From Raphanus sativus (lineage: Eukaryota > Streptophyta > Magnoliopsida > Brassicales > Brassicaceae): 64,000 bases of DNA. A program made the translations under genes and the position numbers. The stretch lies in assembly GCF_000801105.2 (NCBI RefSeq), contig NC_079514.1, forward strand, positions 20,252,293-20,316,292, in the 5' to 3' direction. Below are positions 34,972 to 45,054 of the stretch, piece after piece. The stretch's first letter is position 1. Each line of letters begins with the position of its first letter. The notes below the pieces were generated by a model. The model saw only the letters and a program-made list of their open reading frames with translations. It was not told where the DNA came from and searched no databases.

Positions 34972-35451
34972 TTAAGTCTATGAACAACACAAGAAGACTA
35001 CACTCAACTAAATGCTAACTAAATGCAACACAGAAACACCAAAATAGTGTGTTGAGAATGACTTACATCATTTCCAGGGACAGTTGCCATTGAAGCTTGA
35101 GAGGCGAGCCTGCAAAATAGTGTGAGCTTGAGAAGAGAGCCTGCAAAAAAAGACAGAAAAGGAACAAAGTTTAAGTAGTTTAAGATGAAAACTAAACAAG
35201 AAGCAACCACTAGTTAATAACCAGAATAGAAGTTTCAAAAAATAGAGTTAACCAGATCAGACCACAATACTACAAGTTATAACAACGATGAATAAGGAAC
35301 ATTTAATCAAACCATAAACTGGTCAAACTTATCTACATGTTATCAGTTTCTTGGCGCAACAGATAAGACACAGCAACAAATAAGAGAACAGAGCAGTGAG
35401 AATACAGTCTGAGGTTGAGAGGGTGAAGAGTGTGAGCTTGAGAGAGAGATC

Positions 35452-35551
35452 NNNNNNNNNNNNNNNNNNNNNNNNNNNNNNNNNNNNNNNNNNNNNNNNN
35501 NNNNNNNNNNNNNNNNNNNNNNNNNNNNNNNNNNNNNNNNNNNNNNNNNNN
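35452..35551. other. Assembly gap, exactly 100 N
   Basis: A 100-N run is a conventional placeholder of unknown length. It falls at the right border of the Harbinger element, so the missing DNA should include that terminus and part of the hAT gene. Confidence 0.98.
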
Positions 35552-36834
35552 ATAACATGAGAAATGTTGAATTCCACCGGGTCTTTAACATCCAGCGGGA
35601 GACTTCCGCGTGTCATCTTCCACTAGTAACCCTTTGGTCAAAGGCGTTCAACCTGTTGGTGGAGATCGGACATACTGGACTGCATTGCGGATTGCCAACA
35701 CATTTTTCCCTAAATCACCTAGACCCTCCCTAGCGATCAAGTTAATAATGTGTGCACAACACCTCATGTGAAGAAAGTTACCATCTAAGACCAAAGCATC
35801 AGGCGCAACTGACCTAGACTGACTATGGAAACGCCTAAGAGCAGAGGTGTTAGCAATGGCGTTGTCTACCGTAATGCCAAACAGTTTCTCAATTCCCCAA
35901 TCAGCTAAGCACTCTAAAAGAACTTGGGAAATGGTCTAACCTTTATGATCCATGACCAATTTGAAACCAAGGATGATCTTCTTCAGCTGCCAAGTTGGGT
36001 CAACAAAATGTGCAGTTACAGCCATATAACTTGCACCTGCCAAAAATTGCAAACAACAATTACATTAGAATTAATAAAAATGAGATTGATTTCTGCTTTC
36101 GGAATGAGAACTGTACCTGTCACTTGAGAATCCAAATATCACTTGTGAGGGAGACTCTTTGTTGTTTAGTGTACAACATTTCTTCAATGCCTCTTTCTTC
36201 TTCAGGAACATCTATCTTTACAATGTCTCTAGTAGCAGTACGCCTTGAGTGCGGTTTGTACAGATTGACCTTCACAGAAAAAAAAATATTACTCTCACGG
36301 AATCAGATAAACAATGTAACATAACGATGCTTTACCTTGTTGCAGAAGTACTTCAATCATGTGTACTATCTATGAAAGACAGCGGCAACTCAGCTAAGAC
36401 CAATAGCTCATTCGTAACTTCTCTGACAACTTTCTCAGGTACTTTTGATGGCTTCAAATTGCCTTCATCATCATGGAAGTTTGACTCTTCCCTTTGCTGA
36501 TTAAGTGTGCCTGGTACTCTCTGCAGATGAGTAGGTGCTTCTGGAGATTGGAGGTTCCCAACTTTGTTGCACATGAGAAGAACTTCTGGCAGTAGTGGCA
36601 AATGCACCTGTCACGGCTCTGCTTTGTTCTGGTGTAATGGTTCCAAACATCAGACCTTGGCACAACGACTTTTTTAAACTTCTTTGCCTGAGAAGTTTTT
36701 TCACATGGGGACTCTGTTTCCTTCCTCTTTCCACGCCTATCAGCAGTTTGGTGGTCTTCATACCCAACTTCATTTCCTTTCTCAGCTGACTCAGCTCCAT
36801 TTTCTTGATGGATCATCGACGATGATGAAGTCAT

Positions 36835-37712
36835 CTGCAATTGGTGAACCACAACATCACATAAATTAATTAACAAACGGACACAACAAAAACAAACAAA
36901 ACTTGAAAACGGATACACGAAACTTGCTATAGTTACACACAACTTGACTTAATCAGGCAACAAACTTGAAACTGAACCATACTACAACTTGACTTAAGAC
37001 AAACTGATACAACACTACATAACTATACTACAACTCAACACATTTCAAAAACCAACTAACTTGAAAACTTAAATATGAGAAGAAACATACGCGAACTCGA
37101 CTTAAGACATAATCCTGTCGACAAAAGAAAACGACCAACTGAAACAGAATACAAAAACCCGACATAACCGAGAAACCCGATTGACAAACCGAGAAAATAA
37201 AAACCCATTAATCGATTGCAAAAGAATACGAAGATGGAGATGGTATGTCACCTCTGTGTGATTTCTTGAAAGATGAGGCAAGGAATTTCGGTGCTTTGTA
37301 TCTCCACTTCGAGCAATTGAAGTTGCTTATATAAAGGATATATTCTCTAGGGTTTCGAATTTTTGATATGGTTGAACAGAAATGAATAGAAATCGGAGAT
37401 AATCATGATTAGGAAATGTTATAAGGATTAGGTGTATCAAAATCTTTGGAGAAGTTAATGGCGATATATTCTTCAGAGATTCTCGAGCAGACAAATCAAA
37501 AAAGGAGAAAATGAGTTGCATGTTTAGTCCTAGGGCATCTATTAATTGGATAACCCGTTAACTCGCTTTGGGTGCGTGGTATATAACCGACCCATCCTGA
37601 AACCCATCATACAAAAATAAGCGACATCCGGATATTTATTCAAGATCCGAACTCGTTCAGAATCGGTTTTATCGACCGGTTCGGTCGGGTGATCGGGTTA
37701 ATATGATTAAAA
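36835..37712. other. hAT 5' region and hAT-like GC-rich stretch, no gene
   Basis: Upstream of the hAT start codon. No supported gene. From about 37531 it holds TAGGGCATC and repeated CCCG/CGGGT motifs like hAT subterminal DNA. The TAAAA duplication of the retrotransposon is at 37708-37712. Confidence 0.4.
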
Positions 37713-38219
37713 TGTTGGGGATGGATTGTCACCACCCACAAGGCCCAGCGAACAGGAGGCCCATTACCATCAAGGAGGGAGCGGTCGGCTCGGCGTCGGC
37801 TCCTCGACTGACCCCGACTCGGCTCGTGACTACTTTAGCTAGAGGACGAGCAGCCGAAGCGAGCAACCAAACAGCTCGGGCCGAGCAGTCATCCCGATTG
37901 GGCCTGTATATCGAAAAGCCCATGACCAAAGGGAAGCGAATTAGGTCGAGACTAACCGACCTAGGAGACTATATAAGGAGTTGAGGACAAGAAGGAAGGG
38001 TATCACCACTTAGAGACACAGACTTGCGGCCAGATTAGGGTTTCCTTTATTCTCTTTGTATCTCGCCGCTCTCTTGTACTTCCGGCTAGGAGCTCGCCGA
38101 GCATCGACTAGCCGGCTTTCTTACTCTTGTACCCTCGTTATTCCGACTCTAATAAAACGTCTCTGTTCATCCCACTCTTGAGTTCTTCTATTTTCTGTTG
38201 ACCAAACTCACCTTAAACA
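37713..38219 (+). repeat. 5' LTR, 507 bp
   Basis: Starts TGTTGGGGATGG and ends CTTAAACA. It contains a TATA-like ACTATATAAGG near 37970 and AATAAAA near 38152, a plausible start and polyadenylation signal. It differs from the 3' LTR by G versus A in AAGCGAATT. Confidence 0.95.
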
Positions 38220-38220
38220 A

Positions 38221-38239
38221 TTGGCGCCCACCGTGGGGC
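38221..38239 (+). other. Primer-binding site
   Basis: TTGGCGCCCACCGTGGGG follows the LTR after one base. The TGG start matches the CCA end of a tRNA. I do not assign the tRNA. Confidence 0.7.
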
Positions 38240-38267
38240 CGATCAGAGTAACGTTTCTTAGCCTAGT

Positions 38268-40166
38268 ATGACGATTGGTGACTCGAACCCCGGCTCTTCC
38301 GGCGAAGCGACCGAGCTTACGCCTCCGCCTCCTCCTCCCCTTCTCTCGTCGGACTTCATGAGCTCCGTGATGGCTCGCCTCGCGCATCAAGAAGAAGTCC
38401 AGAAAACGACGAATGAGCAGCTCGCTGCTCTCGTGGCTGCCCTCACTGCTCCCGCTGGACCGACGAACCGTTCCCAACCCGTCTGCCGGCATCTCTTCCC
38501 CCAACGCCGGCAGAAGACCGCGCTGTGGACGAATCTGACCCTAACGGTCCTCCCGCCGTATACCCTACTCCGACGACAGCAGATCCGACGACGATTCGAG
38601 ATCGCGAGATCGCCGAGCTCAAACTCAGCCTCAACAAATGAGCTCGCAGATCCACCAAGCGACGAGCGCAGCCCCTCAGATCGACAGCGTCATCGCCTCT
38701 ACTTCGCGCTCGCCCTTCGCTAGCGAGCTAACCAGGGTCCAGCTCCGCAAGATAGAAAAGCTCCGTCTCCCCGAGTACAAACCCGGCGGCGACCCCGTCG
38801 AACATCTGACAGCCTTCAACATAGCTATGGCCAGAGCTCGCCTTTCCGACGAAGAGAAGGACGCAGGATACTGTCAGCTCTTCGTCGAAACACTCAACGA
38901 ACAAGCGCTAACCTGGTTCTCACAGCTCAGCGAGAACTCGATTCGCAGTTTCCGAGACCTATCAGCCGTTTTCCTCAAGACTTACATCATGTTTACCAAG
39001 CGAGCAGCAACCGCTTCCAGCCTGTGGAATATGGCGCAAACAAAGGACCAAAGCCTCAAGGACTACATGGAAAAGTTCAAGACGATCGTTTCCCGAGTCG
39101 ACGTCCCTGATCACATCGCTATCGACGCTTTGATGAACACTCTCCTCGTCAACTCGAAGTTTCGTAAGGACCTGTATTCCAACCCCACGACTTCGCTTCC
39201 CGATGCTATTGCCCGGTCTCACAATTTCATCCGAATGGAAGAAGACACCAAGGCAATAATTCGGAAGCAGAACGCTGCCAAGCCGGTTGCAGCCAAAAGT
39301 GGGGTGCTCGGCCAGAGCCACGCCAGCACGCGCCAGCTGATAACGGCGGCAAAAAAGGAGGTCTCCTCTACGTCGTGGACGAGAACAACGCCCCTGTCTC
39401 AACCATGGTCATGCACGATAAAAAGTGGAATGTTTACCAGCGAGAGACCGACTCTCCAGATGCATCTCCCAGTACCCCGAGTGCTGGTGTCGTGGCTAAA
39501 GTCGATTCGGCTCCAGGACCGACCAGAACTCCCATCGATCTCACGAAACATTGCAAGTATCACGACGTGAAGGGACACGACACGACCGAGTGCAAATCCC
39601 TCTACGCCCAGTTCCTCTCCTCGATCGAAAGCGGGGATTACAAGATCCAGCCGCCTAAACCAAAGCCAAAAGGAGAAAACAGCTGGAGCAGGAACAAAGA
39701 CAAGAAGGCTCAGCGTAAATCGCAGGGCAAGAACCGTAAAAACGACAAACAGTCGAAGGATACGGAGAAAGCTGCTCGAGAGACCGATGATGACGACGAC
39801 TCGGCAGATGACGATCAGCCGACCAATCGCCAGCGCATCGAAGTGATCCGCGCCCAACCGCAACAAGAGAACGAATCCGGGTCCTCGTCCGAAGAAGACG
39901 ACGACACGAAAAACCTAGACAGCACTACGGATCTTCGCTCCCTCCTCGATCAAAAGTTTCGATCCGCTACCGAGGAAACGCCAGTCTCCTCCGATCTCCG
40001 CCGACAGATCGATTCGAATCGCGCCGCGAAAGCTTCGGCACAAGAATCCTCCCAAGGCAGTGCGCCGACAAGCCGAACTGCGATCTGCGAGACAAACTCA
40101 ACAAGAAGATCGGCGACTTGCGGACAACCCTTAACCGCAAGAAAAGGGATACTGCCGAACGAGTAA
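38268..40166 (+). pseudogene. gag of the gypsy element, frameshifted
   Basis: The reading frame starts MTIGDSNPGSSGEA at 38268. It then switches near 38480, 38636 and 39325. The third segment (38638-39320) holds the retrotransposon gag domain: KIEKLRLPEYKPGGDP, LTWFSQL and FRDLSAVFLKTY. The last segment ends with a zinc-knuckle-like CKYHDVKGHDTTEC and a charged Lys/Asp/Glu-rich tail. Gag would form the particle. The shifts are single-base; they are either real mutations or assembly indels. I do not give a repaired product. Confidence 0.8.
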
Positions 40167-40179
40167 CGACCTCCGTGAC

Positions 40180-40775
40180 GTGCTCCGCGCAAAGCGAGCA
40201 CAAACTCGTCCCCGGATAAACGTCATTATGGGTGGATCGCCTCCCTGCGGCGATTCGGTAAGAGCAGTCAAAGACCACCGAAGGCAAGCCACTACTTCCC
40301 AACGGTGGCCCCAGAAGCAAGTGGACGATCAGCCGATTACCTTTTCGTCTGACGATACACTCGGCGTGCACCTCCCTCATAACGATCCTTTGCTCGTCGT
40401 GCTCGGTGTCGACAAGTACGACGTCACAAAAGTACTTATCGATACGGGGAGCTCGGTCGATATCATCTTTCGCGAAACCCTCGTAAAGATGGGATTGACC
40501 TCAATGACGTCAAGCCTTCTACTCGGACCCTGACAGGGTTCAACGGCTCGTCAGAAGTGATCGCAGGCACGATCCGCCTCTCGGTTCACGCATGCGGGGT
40601 CACTCGGACAGTCAAGTTTTCTGTGGTCGGTTCCAAAGCCCCTTACCACGTTATACTCGGCACCCCATGGCTGCATTCAATGCGAGCAATCGCATCAACG
40701 TATCATCAGTGTGTTAAGTTCCCAGGATCAGACGGATCGATCAAAACTCTGAAAGGCGATCAGCAGGCGCGGTGA
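40180..40775 (+). pseudogene. Retropepsin-like aspartic protease of the gypsy element
   Basis: The catalytic motif VLIDTGSSVDIIF lies near 40433-40470, and the second half with VILGTPWLHSM lies near 40650, one frameshift later (about 40530). It would process Gag-Pol. It is embedded between gag and reverse transcriptase. Confidence 0.8.
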
Positions 40776-40787
40776 TCTCCTGATCGC

Positions 40788-41822
40788 CACGGTTAAAATC
40801 CAGCGCTCCCAATCACTTGTCAACTCGGTCTCTCCTCCCACGAGCAAAGTCTGCCCGCAAAAGGAAGAGGTTCTCGAAGTACCAGTTGACGAGTCGGATC
40901 CGAGCAAATCAGTCCGAGTAGGCGCATTTCTGCCCGACGAAATGCAGCAGAAGATTCTCGAGTTCCTTAAGCAAAACCTATCCACATTCGCCTGGACAAT
41001 GTCTGATATGAAGGGAATCGATCCAGCTATCACGACCCACGAGCTCAATGTTGATCCCAACTTCAAACCCATCCGGCAGAAGAGAAGAAAGTTGGGACCA
41101 GAGCGATCCAAAGCAGTCGCAGAAGAAGTCGAGCGTTTACTCGGTGCCGGCTCAATCACTGAAGTTCGTTACCCGGAATGGCTAGCCAACCCGGTGGTCG
41201 TTAAGAAGAAGAACGGTAAATGGCGCGTCTGCGTCGATTTTACCGACCTCAACAAAGCATGTCCTAAGGACAGCTACCCGTTGCCTAGCATCGATCGCCT
41301 AGTCGAATCGACGGCCGGCAACGAGATGCTGACGTTCATGGACGCCTTCTCGGGCTATAACCAGATCCTGATGCACCCAGACGACCGGGAGAAAACCGCT
41401 TTCATCACTGACCGGGGAACTTACTGTTATAAGGTGATGCCATTCGGGTTGAAAAACGCCGGGGCAACCTACCAGAGGCTCGTTAACAGGATGTTCGCCG
41501 ACCAGTTGGGGAAACAATGGAAGTTTATATCGACGACATGCTCGTCAAATCCCTCCGAGCCGACGACCACCTAGCACACTTGAAGGAATGCTTCGCCATC
41601 CTAAACAAGTACGGGATGAAGTTGAATCCCGCAAAGTGCACGTTTGGCGTCTCCTCGGGCGAATTCCTTGGTTACATCGTCACGCAACGAGGAATAGAGG
41701 CTAACCCGAAACAGATCTCAGCAGTCCTGAACCTCCCCAGTCCGAGAAACTGCCGCGGAAGTTCAGAGACTAACAGGACGCATCGCCGCCCTTAATCGCT
41801 TTATCTCCCGATCTACCGACAA
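40788..41822 (+). pseudogene. Reverse transcriptase of the gypsy element, frameshifted
   Basis: Motifs in order: WLANPVVVKKKNGKWRVCVD, TDLNKACPKDSYPLP, FMDAFSGYNQI, then MPFGLKNAGATYQRLV. After a frameshift near 41515 come YIDDMLVKS (the YxDD catalytic motif) and NPAKCTFGV. Two further opposite shifts occur near 41755 and 41828 and restore the frame of the downstream ORF. It would copy the element RNA into DNA. Confidence 0.88.
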
Positions 41823-44171
41823 GTGTCTTCCTTCTATGATCTCCTCCGAGGGAACAAGAAGTTCATCTGGGATGATAAATGCGAGGACGCGTTCGTTCAA
41901 CTCAAGCAATACCTGACAACTCCTCCCGTCTTGGCCAAGCCGGACGTAGGAGACGTTTTGTCTCTCTATATCGCCGTCTCCTCGGCAGCCGTCAGCAGTG
42001 TTTTGATCAAGGAGGATCGCGGCGAGCAGCGTCCGATTTTTTACACGAGCAGACGCATGACCGGCCCGGAGACCAGGTACCCAACCCTTGAGAAGCTGGC
42101 TCTGGCCGTCGTCGACTCCGCGAGGAAATTACGACCCTACTTCCAGTCACACTCTATCGAAGTTCTGACCGACCAACCGCTCCGCACCGTCCTGCAAAAT
42201 CCCAACAGAGCCGGCCGGCTGACCAAGTGGGCAATCGAACTGAGCGAGCTTGACATTACGTACAAATGTCGAACAGCCGCCAAATCTCAAGTCCTCGCCG
42301 ACTTCCTTGTCGAGCTCACGCCAGATCTTGCACAAGATCTCGACGTCCCGAGCCCCAATTGGATTCTTCATGTCGACGGATCATCGACGAGTAAAGGATC
42401 CGGTGCTGGGGTCCAGCTTCAGTCGCCAACAGGAGAACTCATCCGCCAGTCTTTCAGTTTCGGCTTCCCGGCTTCTAACAACGAAGCAGAGTATGAATCG
42501 TTGATCGCCGGGCTTCGTCTCGCCCGAGCCGTCAAAGCCAAACGCTTGAGTGCTTATTGCGACTCGCAGCTCGTCGCCAGCCAGTTTAGCGGCGACTACG
42601 ATGCTCGCAATGATAGAATGGATGCGTATCTTCGAGTGGTTCAAGAGCTCGCTAGGGAATTCGATTTCTTCGAACTCACCAAGGTTCCTCGCGGAGAGAA
42701 CGTTTGCGCCGATGCCCTAGCCGCACTCGGGAGCAAACTCCACGATCAGGTCAAAAGGACGATACCCATACATCGGATTGACCGACCAAGCATTGATCCC
42801 TCCTCCGACGAAAGCTCTCCCATCGCTCCAATCTTTGCAACAACTCGACGATCCACCACCGATCAAACCGAAACTGAGACACCGGATCAAGCCGACACTG
42901 AGATGCTCGATCGTGACGACACCCCAGTCGATTGGCGAGTCGAGTTCCTGGATTATCTCCTACGAGAAGAACTGCCAAAAGATAAGTGGGCAGCGAGACG
43001 CCTGAAGAGACGCAGCGCCCACTATGTCATCATGAACGACGAACTTCACCGAGTAACCGCGAACAAGGTTCTCTTAAAGTGCATCCAGGGCGATGAAGTA
43101 CGCCGAGTAATGGCTGAAACTCACGACGGAGCAGGAGGAAACCACTCGGGAGGCCGAGCACTCGCCCTTAAGGTTCGAAGCTTGGGATTCTTTTGGCCGT
43201 CTATGAACACTGACTGCGAGGCATACGCTCGTCGGTGCGACAAATGCCAGCGTCACGCTCCGAGCATCCACAGTCCCACTGAGCTGTTGCGGACATCTGC
43301 TGCCCCTTATCCGTTCATGAGGTGGGGGATGGACATCATCGGGCCAATGCCGACCTCGCGCCAACGTCGTTTCATCCTGGTCCTCACTGATTACTTCACC
43401 AAATGGATTGAAGCCGAAGCGTTCTCTCAGGTGACGGACAAGGAAGTCCGCACCTTCGTCTGGAAGAACATCATTTGCCGTCACGGTTTGCCGTACGAGA
43501 TCATAACGGACAATGGCTCTCAGTTCATGTCCGGAAACTTCAAAGAGTTCTGCAACAAGTGGAATATCCGTCTAAGCCCTTCGACTCCTCGTTACCCGCA
43601 AGGAAACGGACAGGCGGAATCTTCCAACAAGATTATCATCGATGGTATCAAGAAGCGACTCGACCTAAAGAAAGGCCATTGGGCCGACGAGCTGGACGGC
43701 GTCCTCTGGTCACACCGAACGACTCCCCGCGGTGCGACCAAATCCACCCCTTTCTCTCTTGCCTATGGGATGGAAGCAATGGCCCCCGCCGAAGTTAACG
43801 TGACAAGTCTTCGGCGCGCCAAGATGCCGCAGTTCGTCGAGCTTAATCAAGATATGCTCCTCGATGCCCTCGATGAACTCGAGGAAAAACGAGATCAAGC
43901 GCTTCTTCGGATCCAAAATTACCAGAACCAGATCGAGAGCTACTATAATAAGAAGGTAAAAGCGCGCCCTCTCGAGCTCGGCGATCTCGTCCTCCGAAAA
44001 GTCTTCGACAACACAAAGGAGCTCAACGCTGGCAAGCTAGGGACCAATTGGGAAGGACCTTACAAGATCACCCGAGTCGTTCGACCAGGCGTCTACCGAC
44101 TCGAGACTTCCCGCGGAGAGGCAGTCCCACGAGCCTGGAACTCTATGCATCTTCGCCTCTTCTACCAATAG
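41823..44171 (+). CDS. Double RNase H and integrase polyprotein of the gypsy element
   Basis: This is 782 open codons without lesion; the first Met is internal to pol, not a true start. Residues 45-165 are the ancestral RNase H next to reverse transcriptase; its first catalytic Asp seems lost (SLYIAVSS) while TLEKLAL and LTDQPL remain. Residues 180-305 are a second, complete RNase H with D185 (HVDGSS), E221, D247 (YCDSQL) and D297 (CADALA). Residues 430-770 are integrase: zinc motif with H434, H441, C472 and C475, then D504, D563 and E599, giving DD35E. The second RNase H is a Tat-lineage feature. It cuts RNA in the hybrid and joins the DNA to the chromosome. Confidence 0.92.
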   Translation: MSSFYDLLRGNKKFIWDDKCEDAFVQLKQYLTTPPVLAKPDVGDVLSLYIAVSSAAVSSVLIKEDRGEQRPIFYTSRRMTGPETRYPTLEKLALAVVDSARKLRPYFQSHSIEVLTDQPLRTVLQNPNRAGRLTKWAIELSELDITYKCRTAAKSQVLADFLVELTPDLAQDLDVPSPNWILHVDGSSTSKGSGAGVQLQSPTGELIRQSFSFGFPASNNEAEYESLIAGLRLARAVKAKRLSAYCDSQLVASQFSGDYDARNDRMDAYLRVVQELAREFDFFELTKVPRGENVCADALAALGSKLHDQVKRTIPIHRIDRPSIDPSSDESSPIAPIFATTRRSTTDQTETETPDQADTEMLDRDDTPVDWRVEFLDYLLREELPKDKWAARRLKRRSAHYVIMNDELHRVTANKVLLKCIQGDEVRRVMAETHDGAGGNHSGGRALALKVRSLGFFWPSMNTDCEAYARRCDKCQRHAPSIHSPTELLRTSAAPYPFMRWGMDIIGPMPTSRQRRFILVLTDYFTKWIEAEAFSQVTDKEVRTFVWKNIICRHGLPYEIITDNGSQFMSGNFKEFCNKWNIRLSPSTPRYPQGNGQAESSNKIIIDGIKKRLDLKKGHWADELDGVLWSHRTTPRGATKSTPFSLAYGMEAMAPAEVNVTSLRRAKMPQFVELNQDMLLDALDELEEKRDQALLRIQNYQNQIESYYNKKVKARPLELGDLVLRKVFDNTKELNAGKLGTNWEGPYKITRVVRPGVYRLETSRGEAVPRAWNSMHLRLFYQ

Positions 44172-44221
44172 ATTCGTCTCATCTTTTTTCCGAGCGAATG
44201 ACCAACAGGTCACTGTTCGCG

Positions 44222-44267
<46 letters not shown>
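44222..44267 (+). repeat. 46-bp pure A tract between pol and the antisense ORF
   Basis: Uninterrupted A run just after the pol stop. It could be a captured poly-A, simple slippage, or an assembly artefact. Confidence 0.95.
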
Positions 44268-44269
<2 letters not shown>

Positions 44270-45054
44270 GAGTAGATGCACCTAACCGTCACTTCTACTC
44301 GTCCGAGTGAATGCGCTACTACAGCCACTTTCACTCGGTCAAACGAACTACGAAAGGCTTGATCCTCATCCGAGGTACGTAGGCATCCCTTCACAGGGTC
44401 CAGCCCCAACCAAAACAAAGTCCAAACTTTTTTTAGAATGACTAACGGTCACCTTTCCCCGAACAAACGATGCCAGCCCCTTCGTCAAGCGGAGCACGAG
44501 CACTCGCCCAGCAAAATCGGCTGAGCCTTGATCAGGTATCAGCCGAAGGGAATAACAGCCTTGCGTCACCTGTGCGTCGTGCACTGACCGGCTATCCAAT
44601 GGAAATTTCAGACCAAGTCTGATCGAAGAACGACGGTTTGGCCGACCAATAGTTCTCTCGATCACTGCAATGCGTCTCGAAACCTTTTCCTCGGCAATTC
44701 AGTAGAACGATTAGAGTCTCTTTGTATTTACTTGAACGTTAGACTTGTAAAAGCTTCGTTGAATAAATAAGAATGCGAACGAACGACTCTCTAATCACTC
44801 TTCTATCTGAAAAGGAGGGAACTCGCTGGCAAATGCGAGCAACCATCCGGACTATTTCGTTTCTCGGTTATGGACAAGTGAAAAATGATTTATATACTTC
44901 TAAGTTAAACGACTTACGGAAATATATAAAGAAACACTTGTCTGATAAAAACCAAAAGAAAATAATTCATACATCAAAGGCTTAACGCCGAGAAGCGAGG
45001 TCTTAAACAAACAAGGCCAAACGGCCGAAAAAGAGATACAACAAACATGGGTAA
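44268..45054. other. Retrotransposon internal spacer
   Basis: GC-rich first half, AT-richer second half. The short ORFs at 44366-44665 and 44773-44985 match nothing I know. It is the 3' flank of both pol and the antisense ORF. Confidence 0.4.

Larger units (their letters stand above)
31673..35451 (-). mobile_element. PIF/Harbinger element inserted in the hAT transposase
   Basis: hAT coding sequence is interrupted at 31672 (CTA) by GGTCCTGTTCGTTTCG, followed by subterminal ATCCAGATGC/GGATGC repeats, and then by the two genes typical of plant PIF/Harbinger elements (DDE transposase and Myb-like protein), both on the minus strand. hAT sequence resumes right after the N gap at 35551. The right terminal repeat is not visible, so it falls in or next to the gap. 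Confidence 0.75.
30604..36834 (-). pseudogene. hAT transposase (BED zinc finger, RICESLEEPER-like)
   Basis: Read down the minus strand: start at 36834, BED zinc finger (DVWNHYTRT, CICHYCQKFF, SNLQKHLLIC), a linker NLKPSKVPEKVV, then DIWILK, AHFVDPTWQLKKIILGF, LADWGIEKLFGITVDNA and MRCCAHIINL (about 36250-35640), then the DVK...RWNST region at the gap. After the Harbinger insertion: SYKCYGEI, VIDPRKKM (31785-31411), LGWWKVHKIKFPVL, and the dimerisation region SVASESAFSTSGRI and EPYRSCLTHYLIEVL to about 30700. Lesions include a frameshift near the gap (35582), nonsense codons near 35940 and 36127, a 17-bp duplication at 30859-30892, and the Harbinger insertion. It once catalysed cut-and-paste transposition and is now dead. 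Confidence 0.85.
30042..37712 (-). mobile_element. hAT-superfamily element, broken, carrying a Harbinger insertion
   Basis: The left end starts TAGGCCTGGG, the same terminus as the small hAT-type element at 53082. A minus-strand hAT transposase relic runs from 36834 to 30604. A PIF/Harbinger element splits it at 31673. I did not find the matching right inverted end (expected CCCAGGCCTA), so the right border is unknown and the feature end is only the position where the retrotransposon begins. A GGTCGGGTGATCGGG block near 37682 resembles hAT subterminal DNA. Confidence 0.55.

Noticed and set aside
35329..35616. ORFs running through the N gap
   Set aside because: The open frame is an artefact of N codons; only the few hAT residues to the right are real.
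37703..37984. 93-codon ORF in the 5' LTR (and its twin in the 3' LTR)
   Set aside because: Duplicated only because LTRs are repeats; overlaps the start of the LTR and no known protein fits.
44048..44275. ORF ending in poly-Lys
   Set aside because: Produced by reading the A46 tract; overlaps the integrase C-terminus in another frame.
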